From the NCBI GenBank assembly GCA_032718475.1, contig JAUCBJ010003833.1, positions 1 to 20,552 of the forward strand: a DNA stretch of 20,552 nucleotides, in the 5' to 3' direction. A model generated the notes under the pieces. It worked only from the letters and a program-made list of their open reading frames with translations, made no database searches and was not told where the DNA came from. A program made the position numbers and the translations under genes. This document shows positions 7,511 to 17,268 of the stretch, one piece after another (position 1 is the stretch's first letter; every line of letters begins with the position of its first letter). Source of the DNA: Nemertoderma westbladi. Its lineage: Eukaryota; Xenacoelomorpha; Nemertodermatida; Nemertodermatidae.

Positions 7511-9522
7511 TAATATATTTCTAATACTACTACTACTAGGATCGGCATGCTGCATTGCAGCTGCATTTTTAAGAATGCTGTGCCGGCTTGTCAACAAAAT
7601 TGCACCGCCACAACTCCCTATCACCCATGACATTTGCTAGATCATCCGCATCTTTAAGGCCAGTGTCCTTTAAGATGCGTCTCAAGAAAGTCATGGGCTG
7701 TCCACCATGCTTATTCACTCCATGAGGCTGCCATAGTACAAGATTATGCACTGGCTGGTCCTCACGGCGAAAGCAATGTCCTGCAAAGCGGAGGCGATTT
7801 TGTTCTAGTGTCAAGCTTGGGGGAACCAATGAGACACCTCCAATGTTATATAGTGTCTGGTTGGAGATGTGTGCATTGTACTTGACACAATGTACCCGGC
7901 GTAGCATTCTTGTGAATGTGCCATCCAGAGATTTGGTGTCCTCAGCAGTTAGAGCCCAGCATGGACTCCCGTAGAGGAGTACTGGAACTACTGCTGCTCT
8001 AAATAATCGGACCTTAAGTTTCCGATTAATTCTAGGTGACTTCCAAATCCTGGAAAGCCTATTCAAGGCTGCCCATGCCTTTCCCTTACGTATTCGAAGG
8101 TCCTCACCTGACTTCCGGATCCATGATCCCAGGTAACAGAAGTCGTCCACATGCTCAAGCATACCATCCTTTGAGCTTATGCTCATCCGATCAGAGACTT
8201 GCTGAGGACTTTCAAAGTTAACTGTCAGAATTTTGGTCTTTCTGGAGTTAATAAAAAGACCAACACTAGAAGCAGCATGTTCTAATGAGCTGAGGAGCCG
8301 CTGGGCTCCCTCTAATGATTCTGAGAGTACTCCTAAGTCATCAGCAAAGTCTAGATCAGTTAGGTACTTGGCAGGATTTCCTCGACTTCTGGAGCCAGTA
8401 GGTGGAGTTATCATCACCCCATCATCATTATGATGATCTAAGGACATGCGTAGAACATAGTCAACCACAATAATGAACAAGAATGGTGCAAGTGTGTCTC
8501 CTTGGAGGACGCCCCATAACACTTCAAATGGTTCTGTGTCACCGTCAACAGTAGACACAAATGTTGTCGAACCATCGTATACTGATCTGATTGCTGCAAT
8601 AATTTCATCAGGAATCCCATATAATGAAAGTATGCTGAACATACGTGAGCGAGAGACTGAATCAAAGGCCTTGAAGAAGTCAACAAAGATAACAGCCAGA
8701 TGCCTGTCTTTCTTTTTTGATAACTCTTCAATTATCCTTCTAAGTGCCAAAATGGGCTCCATGGTCCCACGACCTTTACGGAACCCATTCTGATTTCCAC
8801 GTAGCAGTCTCTCAATGGGATCCCTGATGCGATTTAATAGAATTCTATTGTATAGTTTTGCAGCAATCGAGATCAATGAGATTCCCCGAAAAGAACCATA
8901 GAGTGTTAGGTTGCCCTTCTTGGGAACTGGCACCAACTTATTTGTTTTCATTTCTTGTGGGACTCTTGTTGTACGGTACATGTCTACTATGATGGGATAG
9001 ATGAGCTTTAAACACTCAGGTATTTTAAAGACCTCAGGGGGAACACCATCTACTCCACTGGCACGATTGGTCTTAATGCTCTTTGCAGCTGCCTTCACTT
9101 CTGCAAAGGAGATATCGCCAATGGGAATATCTGGGAGTACAGACTCAGACACTTTTACTTCTATAAAGTTATCAGGCAATACCCTGTCATTATTGAGGAG
9201 CTTTTCAAAGTGGTCTTTCCAACCATTGAGGCGATCGGCTGGTGATTCAGCCTTAACCTTGGTGGTTGGTTGGCTTTTCCGCCCAGTAAGCAGATTGATC
9301 GATTTCCATGCCTGGGATGATTGCCTGCTGTCGTCAGCATCATTGATGGCATCAACCTGTTGGTTTATTAGCTCCTGTAGATTAACAGAGTACTGCCTGT
9401 TCAGGGACCTAGATGCAGCTTTAACTGCATTCTTGGCCGCTGTAGTCTGTTTGAGTCGGGACTCTTTCTGCGCCTTATGAAGGTCATTTCGGCACTTCTG
9501 AATTTATAATGTATTTCTAATA
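7511..9522 (-). mobile_element. 5'-truncated RTE-like LINE, copy 1, with 16-bp TSD
   Basis: The element (about 7527-9506) is flanked by TAATATATTTCTAATA at 7511-7526 and the same word with one change at 9507-9522. Such long target duplications are expected of LINE target-primed reverse transcription. On the minus strand it ends in a (TAG)n tail at 7540-7526, directly after a very short 3' untranslated region, as in RTE-type elements. The 5' end with the apurinic endonuclease is missing, the usual fate of LINE copies. The reverse transcriptase frame is uninterrupted, so insertion is probably recent. Confidence 0.8.
7569..9503 (-). CDS. LINE reverse transcriptase, RTE-like (5'-truncated)
   Basis: Open for 644 residues on the minus strand, from the truncation point at 9503 to TAA. 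No natural start exists; the first in-frame alternative start codon is TTG at 9179. The first ~105 residues are the linker after the missing endonuclease (AWKSINLLTGRKS, NGWKDHFEKLL). Reverse transcriptase motifs follow: SGVDGVPPEV, LVPVPKKG, GFRKGRGTMEPI, FVDFFKAFD with the first catalytic Asp, GVLQGDTLAP, and FADD with the second and third. The C-terminal part (VLLYGSPCW, RMLRRVHCV, FLRRILKDTG, DRELWR) is typical of RTE/Proto2-like proteins. It would copy LINE RNA into DNA at a nicked target. Without endonuclease it could not act alone. The clade call is less sure than the enzyme call. Confidence 0.88.
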   Translation of the reverse strand: MQKCRNDLHKAQKESRLKQTTAAKNAVKAASRSLNRQYSVNLQELINQQVDAINDADDSRQSSQAWKSINLLTGRKSQPTTKVKAESPADRLNGWKDHFEKLLNNDRVLPDNFIEVKVSESVLPDIPIGDISFAEVKAAAKSIKTNRASGVDGVPPEVFKIPECLKLIYPIIVDMYRTTRVPQEMKTNKLVPVPKKGNLTLYGSFRGISLISIAAKLYNRILLNRIRDPIERLLRGNQNGFRKGRGTMEPILALRRIIEELSKKKDRHLAVIFVDFFKAFDSVSRSRMFSILSLYGIPDEIIAAIRSVYDGSTTFVSTVDGDTEPFEVLWGVLQGDTLAPFLFIIVVDYVLRMSLDHHNDDGVMITPPTGSRSRGNPAKYLTDLDFADDLGVLSESLEGAQRLLSSLEHAASSVGLFINSRKTKILTVNFESPQQVSDRMSISSKDGMLEHVDDFCYLGSWIRKSGEDLRIRKGKAWAALNRLSRIWKSPRINRKLKVRLFRAAVVPVLLYGSPCWALTAEDTKSLDGTFTRMLRRVHCVKYNAHISNQTLYNIGGVSLVPPSLTLEQNRLRFAGHCFRREDQPVHNLVLWQPHGVNKHGGQPMTFLRRILKDTGLKDADDLANVMGDRELWRCNFVDKPAQHS

Positions 9523-9631
9523 AGTGACTACCTGATATCTGATTAACTTACCGATACGGCACCGGGCAGCCGGGCTGCTGCTGATCGGCCCATTTTTAGA
9601 TCCTATAGACCATCGTTCCAGCCCCACTAAG

Positions 9632-10534
9632 ATGCCACCAAAGAACGACATCGCATTAATTAACGCCCGTCTGGCTGAGCAGGACGGACTGCTAAAATCA
9701 ATGGCATCAAATATTGAATTTATAACTACACAACAAAAACAACTCAGTCCATCGGATGGTACAGATCCCCCAACCTTGGCTGATACAATCCTTCAATTAC
9801 GCAAAGAAAATAACGATTTAAAGAACGACCTTAAAGATTTACGCCAGGACAACGATTCGCTGGACCAGTACACCCGCCGTAATAATGTCCTCATCCATGG
9901 CATTAACGAATCTAACCAGGAAACAGACCTTGCCAAAGTTCTCGAAATCATCTCAACACTTAATATAAACGAGGTCCTGGTCGATGTCATACATCGCTTA
10001 GGCCCACTCAAGCCCGGTACGAAAAAACCCCGCCCAATCCTAGTTCGTTTTCTCGGACATACTCCAAGATCAACACTTTTCAAAGGTAAACTAAACCTTC
10101 CTAAAGGAGTTTATCCGTCTGACCATCTGACTCCATACTGCTCATCTTTACTACGCTCAATGGTAGAACTTAAAAAGAAGAATCAAATCCACGCAGCTTA
10201 CTCGTTTAATGGATCTGTCTATATCCGCTTCCATAAAGATGATAAACCAACTCCGATCCATGACAAAAGCGATGTAGACTACGTAACCAACCAGTGCTCC
10301 TCTGTTCGCATTTCTCGCGGTAAACAGCGACTACCGGCCAACCTAGCTGCTGGAGGCAGGAAATCACCTTCCAGCCTCGGTACCGGTACCTCGTCCTATT
10401 ATGAAGTTCTTCGTGAACAGTCCGGAAATCGTGGTGATCGCAACCTTCTAAATTCGTCGCCAATCCAAACGACAAGGGCTCCAGTTCCAGAACGCTACGC
10501 GATTTCCGATAATGACGTTTTAATAATGCAGTAA
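9632..10534 (+). CDS. LINE ORF1 protein, coiled coil plus RRM-like domain
   Basis: This intact 300-residue frame has A at -3 of its ATG. ORF1 proteins of this kind bind the element's RNA and form trimers that accompany it as a ribonucleoprotein. Residues 48-80 are rich in Leu/Asn/Lys heptads (LRKENNDLKNDLKDLRQDN), a coiled coil. The signature SLDQYTRRNNVLIHGI follows and opens an RRM-like fold (residues about 84-155, with VIHRLG and RPILVRFLG), then a C-terminal domain (HTPRSTLFKGK, VYIRF). The tail after residue 225 is Ser/Arg/Gly-rich and looks disordered. The layout matches the L1 ORF1p/Transposase_22 type found in several LINE clades. No stop or frameshift is seen, in contrast to ORF2. 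Confidence 0.85.
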   Translation: MPPKNDIALINARLAEQDGLLKSMASNIEFITTQQKQLSPSDGTDPPTLADTILQLRKENNDLKNDLKDLRQDNDSLDQYTRRNNVLIHGINESNQETDLAKVLEIISTLNINEVLVDVIHRLGPLKPGTKKPRPILVRFLGHTPRSTLFKGKLNLPKGVYPSDHLTPYCSSLLRSMVELKKKNQIHAAYSFNGSVYIRFHKDDKPTPIHDKSDVDYVTNQCSSVRISRGKQRLPANLAAGGRKSPSSLGTGTSSYYEVLREQSGNRGDRNLLNSSPIQTTRAPVPERYAISDNDVLIMQ

Positions 10535-11226
10535 TGTAAGACATTTAGTAGGTTATCGATCAACATATATATATTTTTATATCTTTGGTGAGACTTTTAG
10601 GTCAGAGACTGATCATACAGTAACTATATACATTTTTTGGTTTACTTTTAGATCAGAGACTGTTAAAACTATATATATAATTTTTTTGGTGTGATAATCA
10701 GAGACTGATCAAACTTTATATATTTTTATTTTTTTTTTTGTTGAGACCTTTAGGCAAGAGACTGATCACAATCATATAGATTTTTTTGGTCTGACTTTTG
10801 GTCAGAAACTGATCATAATTATATTATATATATTTTTTGGATTGACTTTTGAACAGAGACTGATCATAATTCTATATACTTTTTGGTTTAACCTTTAGGC
10901 CAGAGACACCTTGAGTTTGGGTAAGTCTCTGGATATGTAAGAGTATGGTTACAAGCCTGATAGTTATTTGGGGCAGGGTTATATATATTATTTTTCTTTC
11001 TTTCAGTCTTTTTGTTTTGACCTGAGCCTGGTCATAAATACGAATATTTTAGTTTTTTATTTGTGTGACTGTTTTGAGATATCCTTGTCGATATATCCAT
11101 ACCCGGTTCCTTTATCTTTGATACAAATACTGTATTATTCAGATTATCAGTGGTCCCAACCCTGTCATTTATTCGGTACTTTTTTTTTTTAGATAAGCCC
11201 CTATAAAAGGCTCCCCATAATTTCCC
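10535..11226 (+). other. Inter-ORF region of the LINE
   Basis: 692 bp lie between ORF1 and ORF2. The first half is an array of ~50-bp hairpin units (separate entry). The second half (10920-11226) is T-rich, has no gene I recognise, and ends with CCCATGCC at the ORF2 start. The long gap means ORF2 cannot be made by simple stop/restart at overlapping codons. Confidence 0.7.
10585..10910 (+). repeat. Seven-unit ~50-bp repeat with short hairpins
   Basis: The core CAGAGACTGATCA (variants) starts at 10603, 10653, 10699, 10756, 10803, 10853 and 10901, so the mean period is 50 bp. Each core is followed by an A/T stretch (ATATATATTTTTTTGG) and a GACTTTTAG-like word. In most units GATCAG or GGTCAG pairs with CTGATC around an AGA loop, giving a 6-bp hairpin. 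The first and last units are the most diverged; the final one reads CAGAGACACC. Confidence 0.85.
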
Positions 11227-14200
11227 ATGCCGGTTCTATTTCCTTCTGATTGTTCATTTTGTTTCTCGGTAGTATCCCGTAATAAACCTTTATTTAACTG
11301 TATGTTATGCGAGAATCTTTACCACTTTCAATGTGGGACCTGCCTAGATCTGTCCGATTTCACTGAATCTGTAACTGCTGTATATCATGATTACTGTATT
11401 TATTGTTACCACGAAATTTTTCCTTTCACACATATTCTTTCCAATGATACTGATATATTCCCTTCCGAAGACGACACTGAACAAATTGACTTCACGGACT
11501 CAAACAACCACCTGCGATCCAGCGACCCTGATACTAACCTCATTTCTACTATAGACAGCTCTGAACACTTCACCCACGAATCTTTCAACTTACTTTCCAA
11601 CCACTCCAACTCTAATAAAAAATCTCTTACGGTATTTCATCTTAATTGTAGAAGTCTAAGTAAAAATTTACAGGATACGACAAACTACCTCCACCTACTA
11701 AACAAACAGTTTGATATATTAACTTTTACCGAAACTTTTTTGACTGACGGAACTGATCTATCATTAATTAAAATTGAAGGATATGTAGGCCCCCTAATAA
11801 ATAATAGACAATACGGTAAACGAGATCGAGGTGGGACTGCAATATACCGTACATCAAAGAAGAACTACAATATGAATATGACACTACGAAAATACAATTT
11901 ACTGTAGATGGGTGTGAGTCTTCTTGGATATTATTGACCCCAGGCAGAGCTACCGCCAACCGCAAACCACTATTAGTAGGAACCATCTACAGACCTGGGA
12001 AATGCCCTGAAGAACATTTTTTGAATGAACTAACGACTCTACTAAATAATATTACTGACGCGAAATACGATACCATAATTACGGGAGATTTTAACATTAA
12101 TACTCTAAATATATCAAGCTCATCAAATAAATATATCAATACATTAAATACCTATTGTTTCAACCAACTTATCAAACAACCGACTAGAATAACTCCATAT
12201 ACAAAATCCACAATTGATCACATTTCAACTATATTACCGATAAATTTATTACAGCCGGGGTTTTTCTTACTGAACTAGGCACTACTGACCATTTAGCAAC
12301 GTTTATAATAATTAATGATTTTGATTGCTACTTGAAGCCTACTGAAATAACTACAATTTTCGACTATAGTAAATTTAATAAAGAACATTTTCTCAATGAT
12401 ATTTGTAAATCTGAAACCTGGACATACAGAGATGAAAATATACAAAATAATGATAAATTTGATATTTTTTATAAAATTCTGGGAAACGTATGTAAAACCC
12501 ATCTACCGAAAAAAGAAATAGCGCCACATCTAATTCCAAAAAAACCTTGGATGACTCAAAATTTGATAAAATGTGTAATAAATAAAAATAATCTATATAC
12601 ATCTTTAATGTCACACCCAACAGATGAAAAACTAGACAATTATAAAAAGTACCGTAACAACCTCACCAAAGTCCTACGCACAGCTGAAAAAACATATTAT
12701 AAGAAAGAATTTGAGAAAAATAAAAACAATTCTAAAAAAACTTGGAAAACAATTAATACTGTATTACATCGCTCAAAAAAATTATCGTCTCCTGTTAAAA
12801 TTAAAATAAATAACATAAACAACGACACCACTTCAGATACTTACCAAATAGCGAACATCTTTAACAATCACTTTGCTTCAATCGGCCCTCAACTAGCAGA
12901 TCTAATACCAAAATCTAATAGACATCCCAACAGGCACATTAAAAACACTCGCCCTAATTCATTCACATTGGTTGAACCGTGTGAGAATGAAATTATTTAT
13001 TATTTATTAGATATTGATAATAACTGTTCAACCTATGATGATTTTCCAGTATTACTAATTAAAATAGCAGCTCATATTCTAGCCCCGCACTTAACATATT
13101 TAATTAATTTATCATTCTCAAAGGGATTCTATCCTAACATACTGAAAATAGCAAAAATTATTCCAGTCTTTAAAACGGGGGACCCCACAGATAAAAATAA
13201 TTATCGTCCTATATCAATATTACCCATTTTCACAAAAATATATGAGCGCGTAATTAACACTCAATTAATAGGATACCTAAACAAATTCGAATTACTCACT
13301 TCATCACAACATGGTTTCAGGAAAAACATTACCACAAGTGACGCAATTTTAACAGTTACTGAACAAATACAGCATACATTGGATGGCGGTGGCTCAGCCT
13401 GTCTCATATCAATAGACCTAAAGAAGGCTTTCGACACACTCAACCACGACATTCTCCTTAAGAAACTGGACTGTTACGGCATACGCGGACTCCCCTTACA
13501 GCTCCTTGGTAGTTTCTTACACAACAGGTCGCACATAGTTCACATCAATGGTATTACTTCTGAACGTACTGGGTCACCCTGTGGAACTCCACAGGGGGCC
13601 ATACTGAGCCCAATATTGTTTCTACTTTACATTAATGATCTTCCAAATTGTACTGATCTCCTTTCCACACTTTTCGCCGATGACACAACACTACTACATT
13701 GTGCTAAAAATATTAATAACCTTATTGGAACTGTCAACCACGAACTAGTGAAACTTGATAACTGGCTCATAGACAATAAACTTTCCCTGAATTTAAAAAA
13801 AACAGAATACATTATTTTTAATAATTGCAGACAAACAACGCTCCCCCCGGTTACACTCCGCTCTATCTCAATTACACAAAAAACAGCATCAAAATTCTTA
13901 GGTATTTATATTGACAATAAAATTGACTGGAAAACACACTGCAATTACATACACTCAAAAATCTCGAAACTTACTGGAATTTTTTTCAAATTAAGATACA
14001 TTCTACCTCTGCACATTTTAAGAACCCTCTACTTCGCACTAGTTCATCCACATATCCTCTACGGAATACTACTCTGGGGCAACGCACACAAAACAAATAC
14101 TGATAAATTGAAAATAAAAGTTAATAAAATTGTTCAAGCAATAACTTTCAGCCATTATCAAGCTCATGCTAACCCAATTTATAAAAACTTAAATATTTTA

Positions 14201-14484
14201 CCTCTCGAAAAAGTATTCGAACTTGAAGTGGCTAAATATATGTATGATATTAAAAAAATGAAAAAAACTAAAGCATTACAAGTTCCATCCACAGATATAA
14301 CACTAGATCAACTTCTGCACAAAATTTTTTCGTTCCACGTGTAAGACTACAGCTCACCCAGAAATCCTTAAAATTCACTGGCCCTAAAATATGGAATGCC
14401 CTCCCTAGCGATATAAAAAATGCTAAATCAAAAAACTCGTTTTCATATAAATTAAAAAAAATATTCCTCCAGACCCTATCTTAA
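11227..14484 (+). pseudogene. LINE ORF2: zinc finger, endonuclease, reverse transcriptase (frameshifted)
   Basis: The region codes for about 1085 residues in three frames. The N-terminus is a PHD-like finger (CSFC ... CMLC, HFQC, CIYC), which may bind nucleic acid or chromatin. An APE-type endonuclease follows, with HLNCRSL, FTETFLT, RGGTAIY, then GTIYRPG, TGDFNIN, TIDHI and TTDHLA, so the main catalytic residues remain. The reverse transcriptase has PVFKTGDPTDKNNYRPIS, GFRKN, DLKKAFDTLNHDILLKK, GTPQGAILSPILF and FADDTTLLH. The C-terminus ends in QKSLKFTGPKIWNALP and TAA at 14482-14484. Frame changes are needed near 11850, near 12250 (GGGGTTTTT) and at 14325-14330 (T6). All three fit a one-base loss and at least two lie in homopolymers. 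Motifs place it in the CR1/L2/Jockey group; I cannot fix the exact clade. Confidence 0.85.
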
Positions 14485-14610
14485 AAAATACCTAGAGACA
14501 TTTTATTAATAATTACACTCCATAAACACACCATATTACAATAAATACAGTTAATTATTAATTAATTAATTAATTAATTGATTATTATTATTATGCTGAT
14601 GGATACGGCA

Positions 14611-14967
14611 GTTTCGGATTCGGTCAAACCGGCACATTTTCCGGCAGGGATATTTACCAACAACAAAATCTAAAATACACAATAAAAATTTTAACGGATA
14701 CAACCGATAACTTCTCGATCCATAACCCCCCCCCCCCCCCCCGGTCAACTCGTACATATGGAGGGAGCTCTACTAGCACTGCTACTGCTCCCCCCCCCAG
14801 TGTACATAACACCCTTATAATCATTATTGTGCTCTACAGTTCTAAAAGTATGTACATATATATTCAATATTCTACCTTATATTCAATATTCTACTATAAG
14901 TGCAATCATATATATAGACGGAAGAGAAATAAATAAATAAATTGAAATAAAATAAATAAATAAATTG
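14611..14967. other. Non-coding stretch with C-runs and microsatellite
   Basis: No gene is seen. C17 lies at 14726-14742 and C9 at 14790-14798. The word TATATTCAATATTCTAC is directly repeated at about 14859-14892. An (AAAT)n-type microsatellite at about 14928-14965 abuts the truncated end of the next LINE copy. Confidence 0.7.
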
Positions 14968-16332
14968 TGCCAGTTCCCAAGAAGGGCAACCTAACACTCT
15001 ATGGTTCTTTTCGGGGAATCTCATTGATCTCGATTGCTGCAAAGCTATACAATAGAATTATATTAAATCGCATCCAGGGATCCCATTGAGAGACTGCTCC
15101 GTGGAAATCAGAATGGGTTCCGTAAAGGTCGTGGGACCATGGAGCCCATTTTGGCACTTAGAAGGATAATTGAAGAGTTATCAAAAAAGAAAGACAGGCA
15201 TCTGGCTGTTATCTTTGTTGACTTCTTCAAGGCCTATGATTCAGTCTCTCGCTCACGTATGTTCAGCATACTTTCATTATATGGGATTCCTGATGAAATT
15301 ATTGCAGCAATCAGATCAGTATACGATGGTTCGACAACATTTGTGTCTACTGTTGACGGTGACACAGAACCATTTGAAGTGTTATGGGGCGTCCTCCAGG
15401 GAGACACACTTGCACCATTCTTGTTCATAATTGTTGTTGACTATGTTCTACGCATGTCCTTAGATCATCATAATGATGATGGGGTGATGATAACTCCACC
15501 TACTGGCTCCAGAAGTCGTGGAAATCCTGCCAAGTACCTAACTGATCTAGACTTTGCTGATGACTTAGGAGTACTCTCAGAATCACTAGAGGGAGCCCAA
15601 CGGCTCCTCAGCTCATTAGAACATGCTGCTTCTAATGTTGGTCTTTTTATTAACTCCAGAAAGACCACAATTTTGACAGTTAACTTTGAAAGTCCTCAGC
15701 AAGTCTCTGATCGGATGAGCATAAGCTCAAAAGATGGTATGCTTGAGCATGTGGATGACTTCTGTTACCTGGGATTATGGATCCGGAAGTCAGGTGAGGA
15801 CCTTCGAATACGTAAGGGAAAGGCATGGGCAGCCTTGAATAGGCTTTCCAGGATTTGGAAGTCACCGAGAATTAATCGGAAACTTAAGGTCCGATTATTT
15901 AGAGCAGCAGTAGTTCCAGTACTCCTCTATGGGAGTCCATGCTAGGCTCTAACTGCTGAGGACACCAAATCTCTGGATGGCACATTCACAAGAATGCTAC
16001 GCCGGGTTCATTGTGTCAAGTACAATGCACACATCTCCAACGAGACACTATATAACATTGGTTGGTGTCTCATTGGTTCCCCCAAGCTTGACACTAGAAC
16101 AAAATCAAAATAGCCAGTGCATAATCTTGTACTTTGGCAGCCTCATGGAGTGAATAAGCATGGTGGACAGCCCATGACTTTCTTGAGACGCATCTTAAAG
16201 GACACTGGCCTTGACGATGCGGATGATCTAGCAAATGTCATGGGTGATAGGGAGTTGTGGCGGTGCAACTTTGTCGATAAACCGGCACAGCATTCTTTAA
16301 AATGCACCTGCAATGCAGCATGCCGATCCTAG
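14968..16332 (+). pseudogene. Reverse transcriptase pseudogene, RTE-like copy 2
   Basis: The reverse transcriptase motifs are still readable: GFRKGRGTMEPI, FVDFFKAYD (Phe to Tyr against copy 1), GVLQGDTLAP and FADD. Compared with copy 1 it has an extra base near 15074, a Trp-to-TAG change at 15943-15945 just after LLYGSPC, an extra base near 16061 (GGTTGG for GGAGG), a deletion of about 34 bp near 16110, and loss of the normal TAA so reading runs into the TAG tail. The longest remaining frame, 15139-15945, covers the catalytic core. These changes mark it as the older or less constrained of the two copies. Confidence 0.9.
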
Positions 16333-16343
16333 TAGTAGTAGTA
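14968..16343 (+). mobile_element. RTE-like LINE, copy 2, 5'-truncated
   Basis: This is the same family as copy 1 but in the opposite orientation, closely similar along its length by eye. It starts inside the reverse transcriptase (GTGCCAGTTCCCAAG), right after an A-rich microsatellite, and ends with the same (TAG)n tail at 16330-16343. I find no clear target duplication. The microsatellite may hide the 5' junction, because copy 1 is also A-rich just upstream of the matching position. Confidence 0.85.
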
Positions 16344-16527
16344 ATGATTTATCACATCCACGCAGGAGATAACTTCCAATAAACTTTAATTCAATTTAAA
16401 TGTATAATTAATACTGTGTACCTGTTAATAATTTTCCCTTATATTCGATATAGTACATGATTTAAATGTTTAAATAATAATCCATAAAATCCTTTCTTCA
16501 CATGCTGATAAGTTGACATAATGTAAC
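16344..16527. other. Unassigned spacer between LINE copy 2 and copia
   Basis: AT-rich DNA with no recognised gene. It supplies the left target duplication of the copia element at its right edge. Confidence 0.6.
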
Positions 16528-16532
16528 AAAAT

Positions 16533-16773
16533 TGTTGAAATAATATGTTTATGGTGACGGTTTTTCATATGATAACTGTAATAAGTCAGTTCCCGAGTAC
16601 TACCTTACTGTATGAATCTATGAATTCTATTAGTCATACCTGCACCGCAGTGCAGTATTGTAGTGTGTTGTGTGTTAGTAATTGTTATGTACTGTTGTAC
16701 AGCCTATTACCTACTGAAAGGAATGATTTATTACATAACTTCTTTGTTATATGTATCTAACTAAAGTTTATCA
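16533..16773 (+). repeat. Copia 5' LTR
   Basis: 241 bp, TGTTGAAATAATA to AGTTTATCA. It aligns along its whole length with 18953-19208, with roughly 15-20 substitutions by eye plus a few short gaps, so the insertion is not recent. Confidence 0.93.
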
Positions 16774-16787
16774 GGTTATGGGCCCAG
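16774..16787 (+). promoter_or_regulatory. Primer-binding site, internal initiator tRNA-Met type
   Basis: GGTTATGGGCCCAG follows the 5' LTR with no gap. It is complementary to the anticodon stem-loop region of animal initiator tRNA-Met, not to the tRNA 3' end. Drosophila copia is the known precedent: it primes from a tRNA half-molecule cut in the anticodon loop. Confidence 0.85.
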
Positions 16788-17268
16788 GATATCCTGTAAT
16801 GTAAACGAATGAAATTATAACGTACCTGCCTATTAATAGGCCAGGGTAGTTCTTGTCAAGAGTTGAGCCGTTCAAAAACACGATGTGGTTATGTGTGTGT
16901 GTATATATGTATAACCATCCAATATCTCAAAAACTCAAGCAGGTACGCAAAAATTTTCATAACAAACTCTACATAAATTTTGGTTGCGCACAAGACTGTA
17001 TATTTTTTGTGGCATTTCGATCACGGGGTCACTGAAAAATAGCGGTTTTGAAAATTTAAAGTCGAATTTCACCGATTTCAACTCGTCGAGTATGCACTAA
17101 CTTATTTATTTGAGATATTCAGTCATCTGAGCAACATATTTGTGCCTCAGAATCTTTTCAAATATCGCCAATCTCGCACAGAACGTCGCCAAAATTTGTT
17201 ATTCCGGCAAAAAAAAACGCACTAATTCGTCTAAAAGAGTAAATTATTGGTTGCAGAATAATATGATT
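16788..17268. other. Copia leader, unassigned part
   Basis: No frame or element is recognised. It is much longer than a normal copia leader, so some of it (roughly 16850-17265) may be another insertion whose ends I cannot see. It holds a short GTGTGTGTGTATATATG tract near 16893. Confidence 0.5.

Larger units (their letters stand above)
9553..14610 (+). mobile_element. Near-complete CR1/L2-type LINE
   Basis: GATACGGCA occurs at 9553-9561 and 14602-14610, on both sides of a 5.04-kb element. I take this as a 9-bp target duplication. The inside contains, in order, a GC-rich leader (9562-9631), ORF1 (9632-10534), a repeat-rich inter-ORF region (10535-11226), ORF2 (11227-14484) and a short 3' region ending in (TTAA)n and (ATT)n at about 14557-14594. 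Endonuclease and reverse transcriptase are both present, so the copy is close to full length. ORF2 is broken by about three single-base-type frame changes, so this copy is probably inactive unless those are sequencing errors. Confidence 0.75.

Noticed and set aside
8473-8793. Plus-strand open frames across the RTE-like copy, with matching minus-strand frames in copy 2
   Set aside because: They are antisense shadows of the reverse transcriptase frame.
14602-14757. Coding exon suggested by an open Gly/Phe/Gln-rich plus-strand reading after the LINE
   Set aside because: It matches no family, runs into the C17 homopolymer and has no splice signals.
16545-16760. Open frame inside the copia 5' LTR, with a counterpart at 18971-19195
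   Set aside because: Both lie wholly inside the LTRs and are present only because the LTRs are copies of each other; no protein family is recognised.
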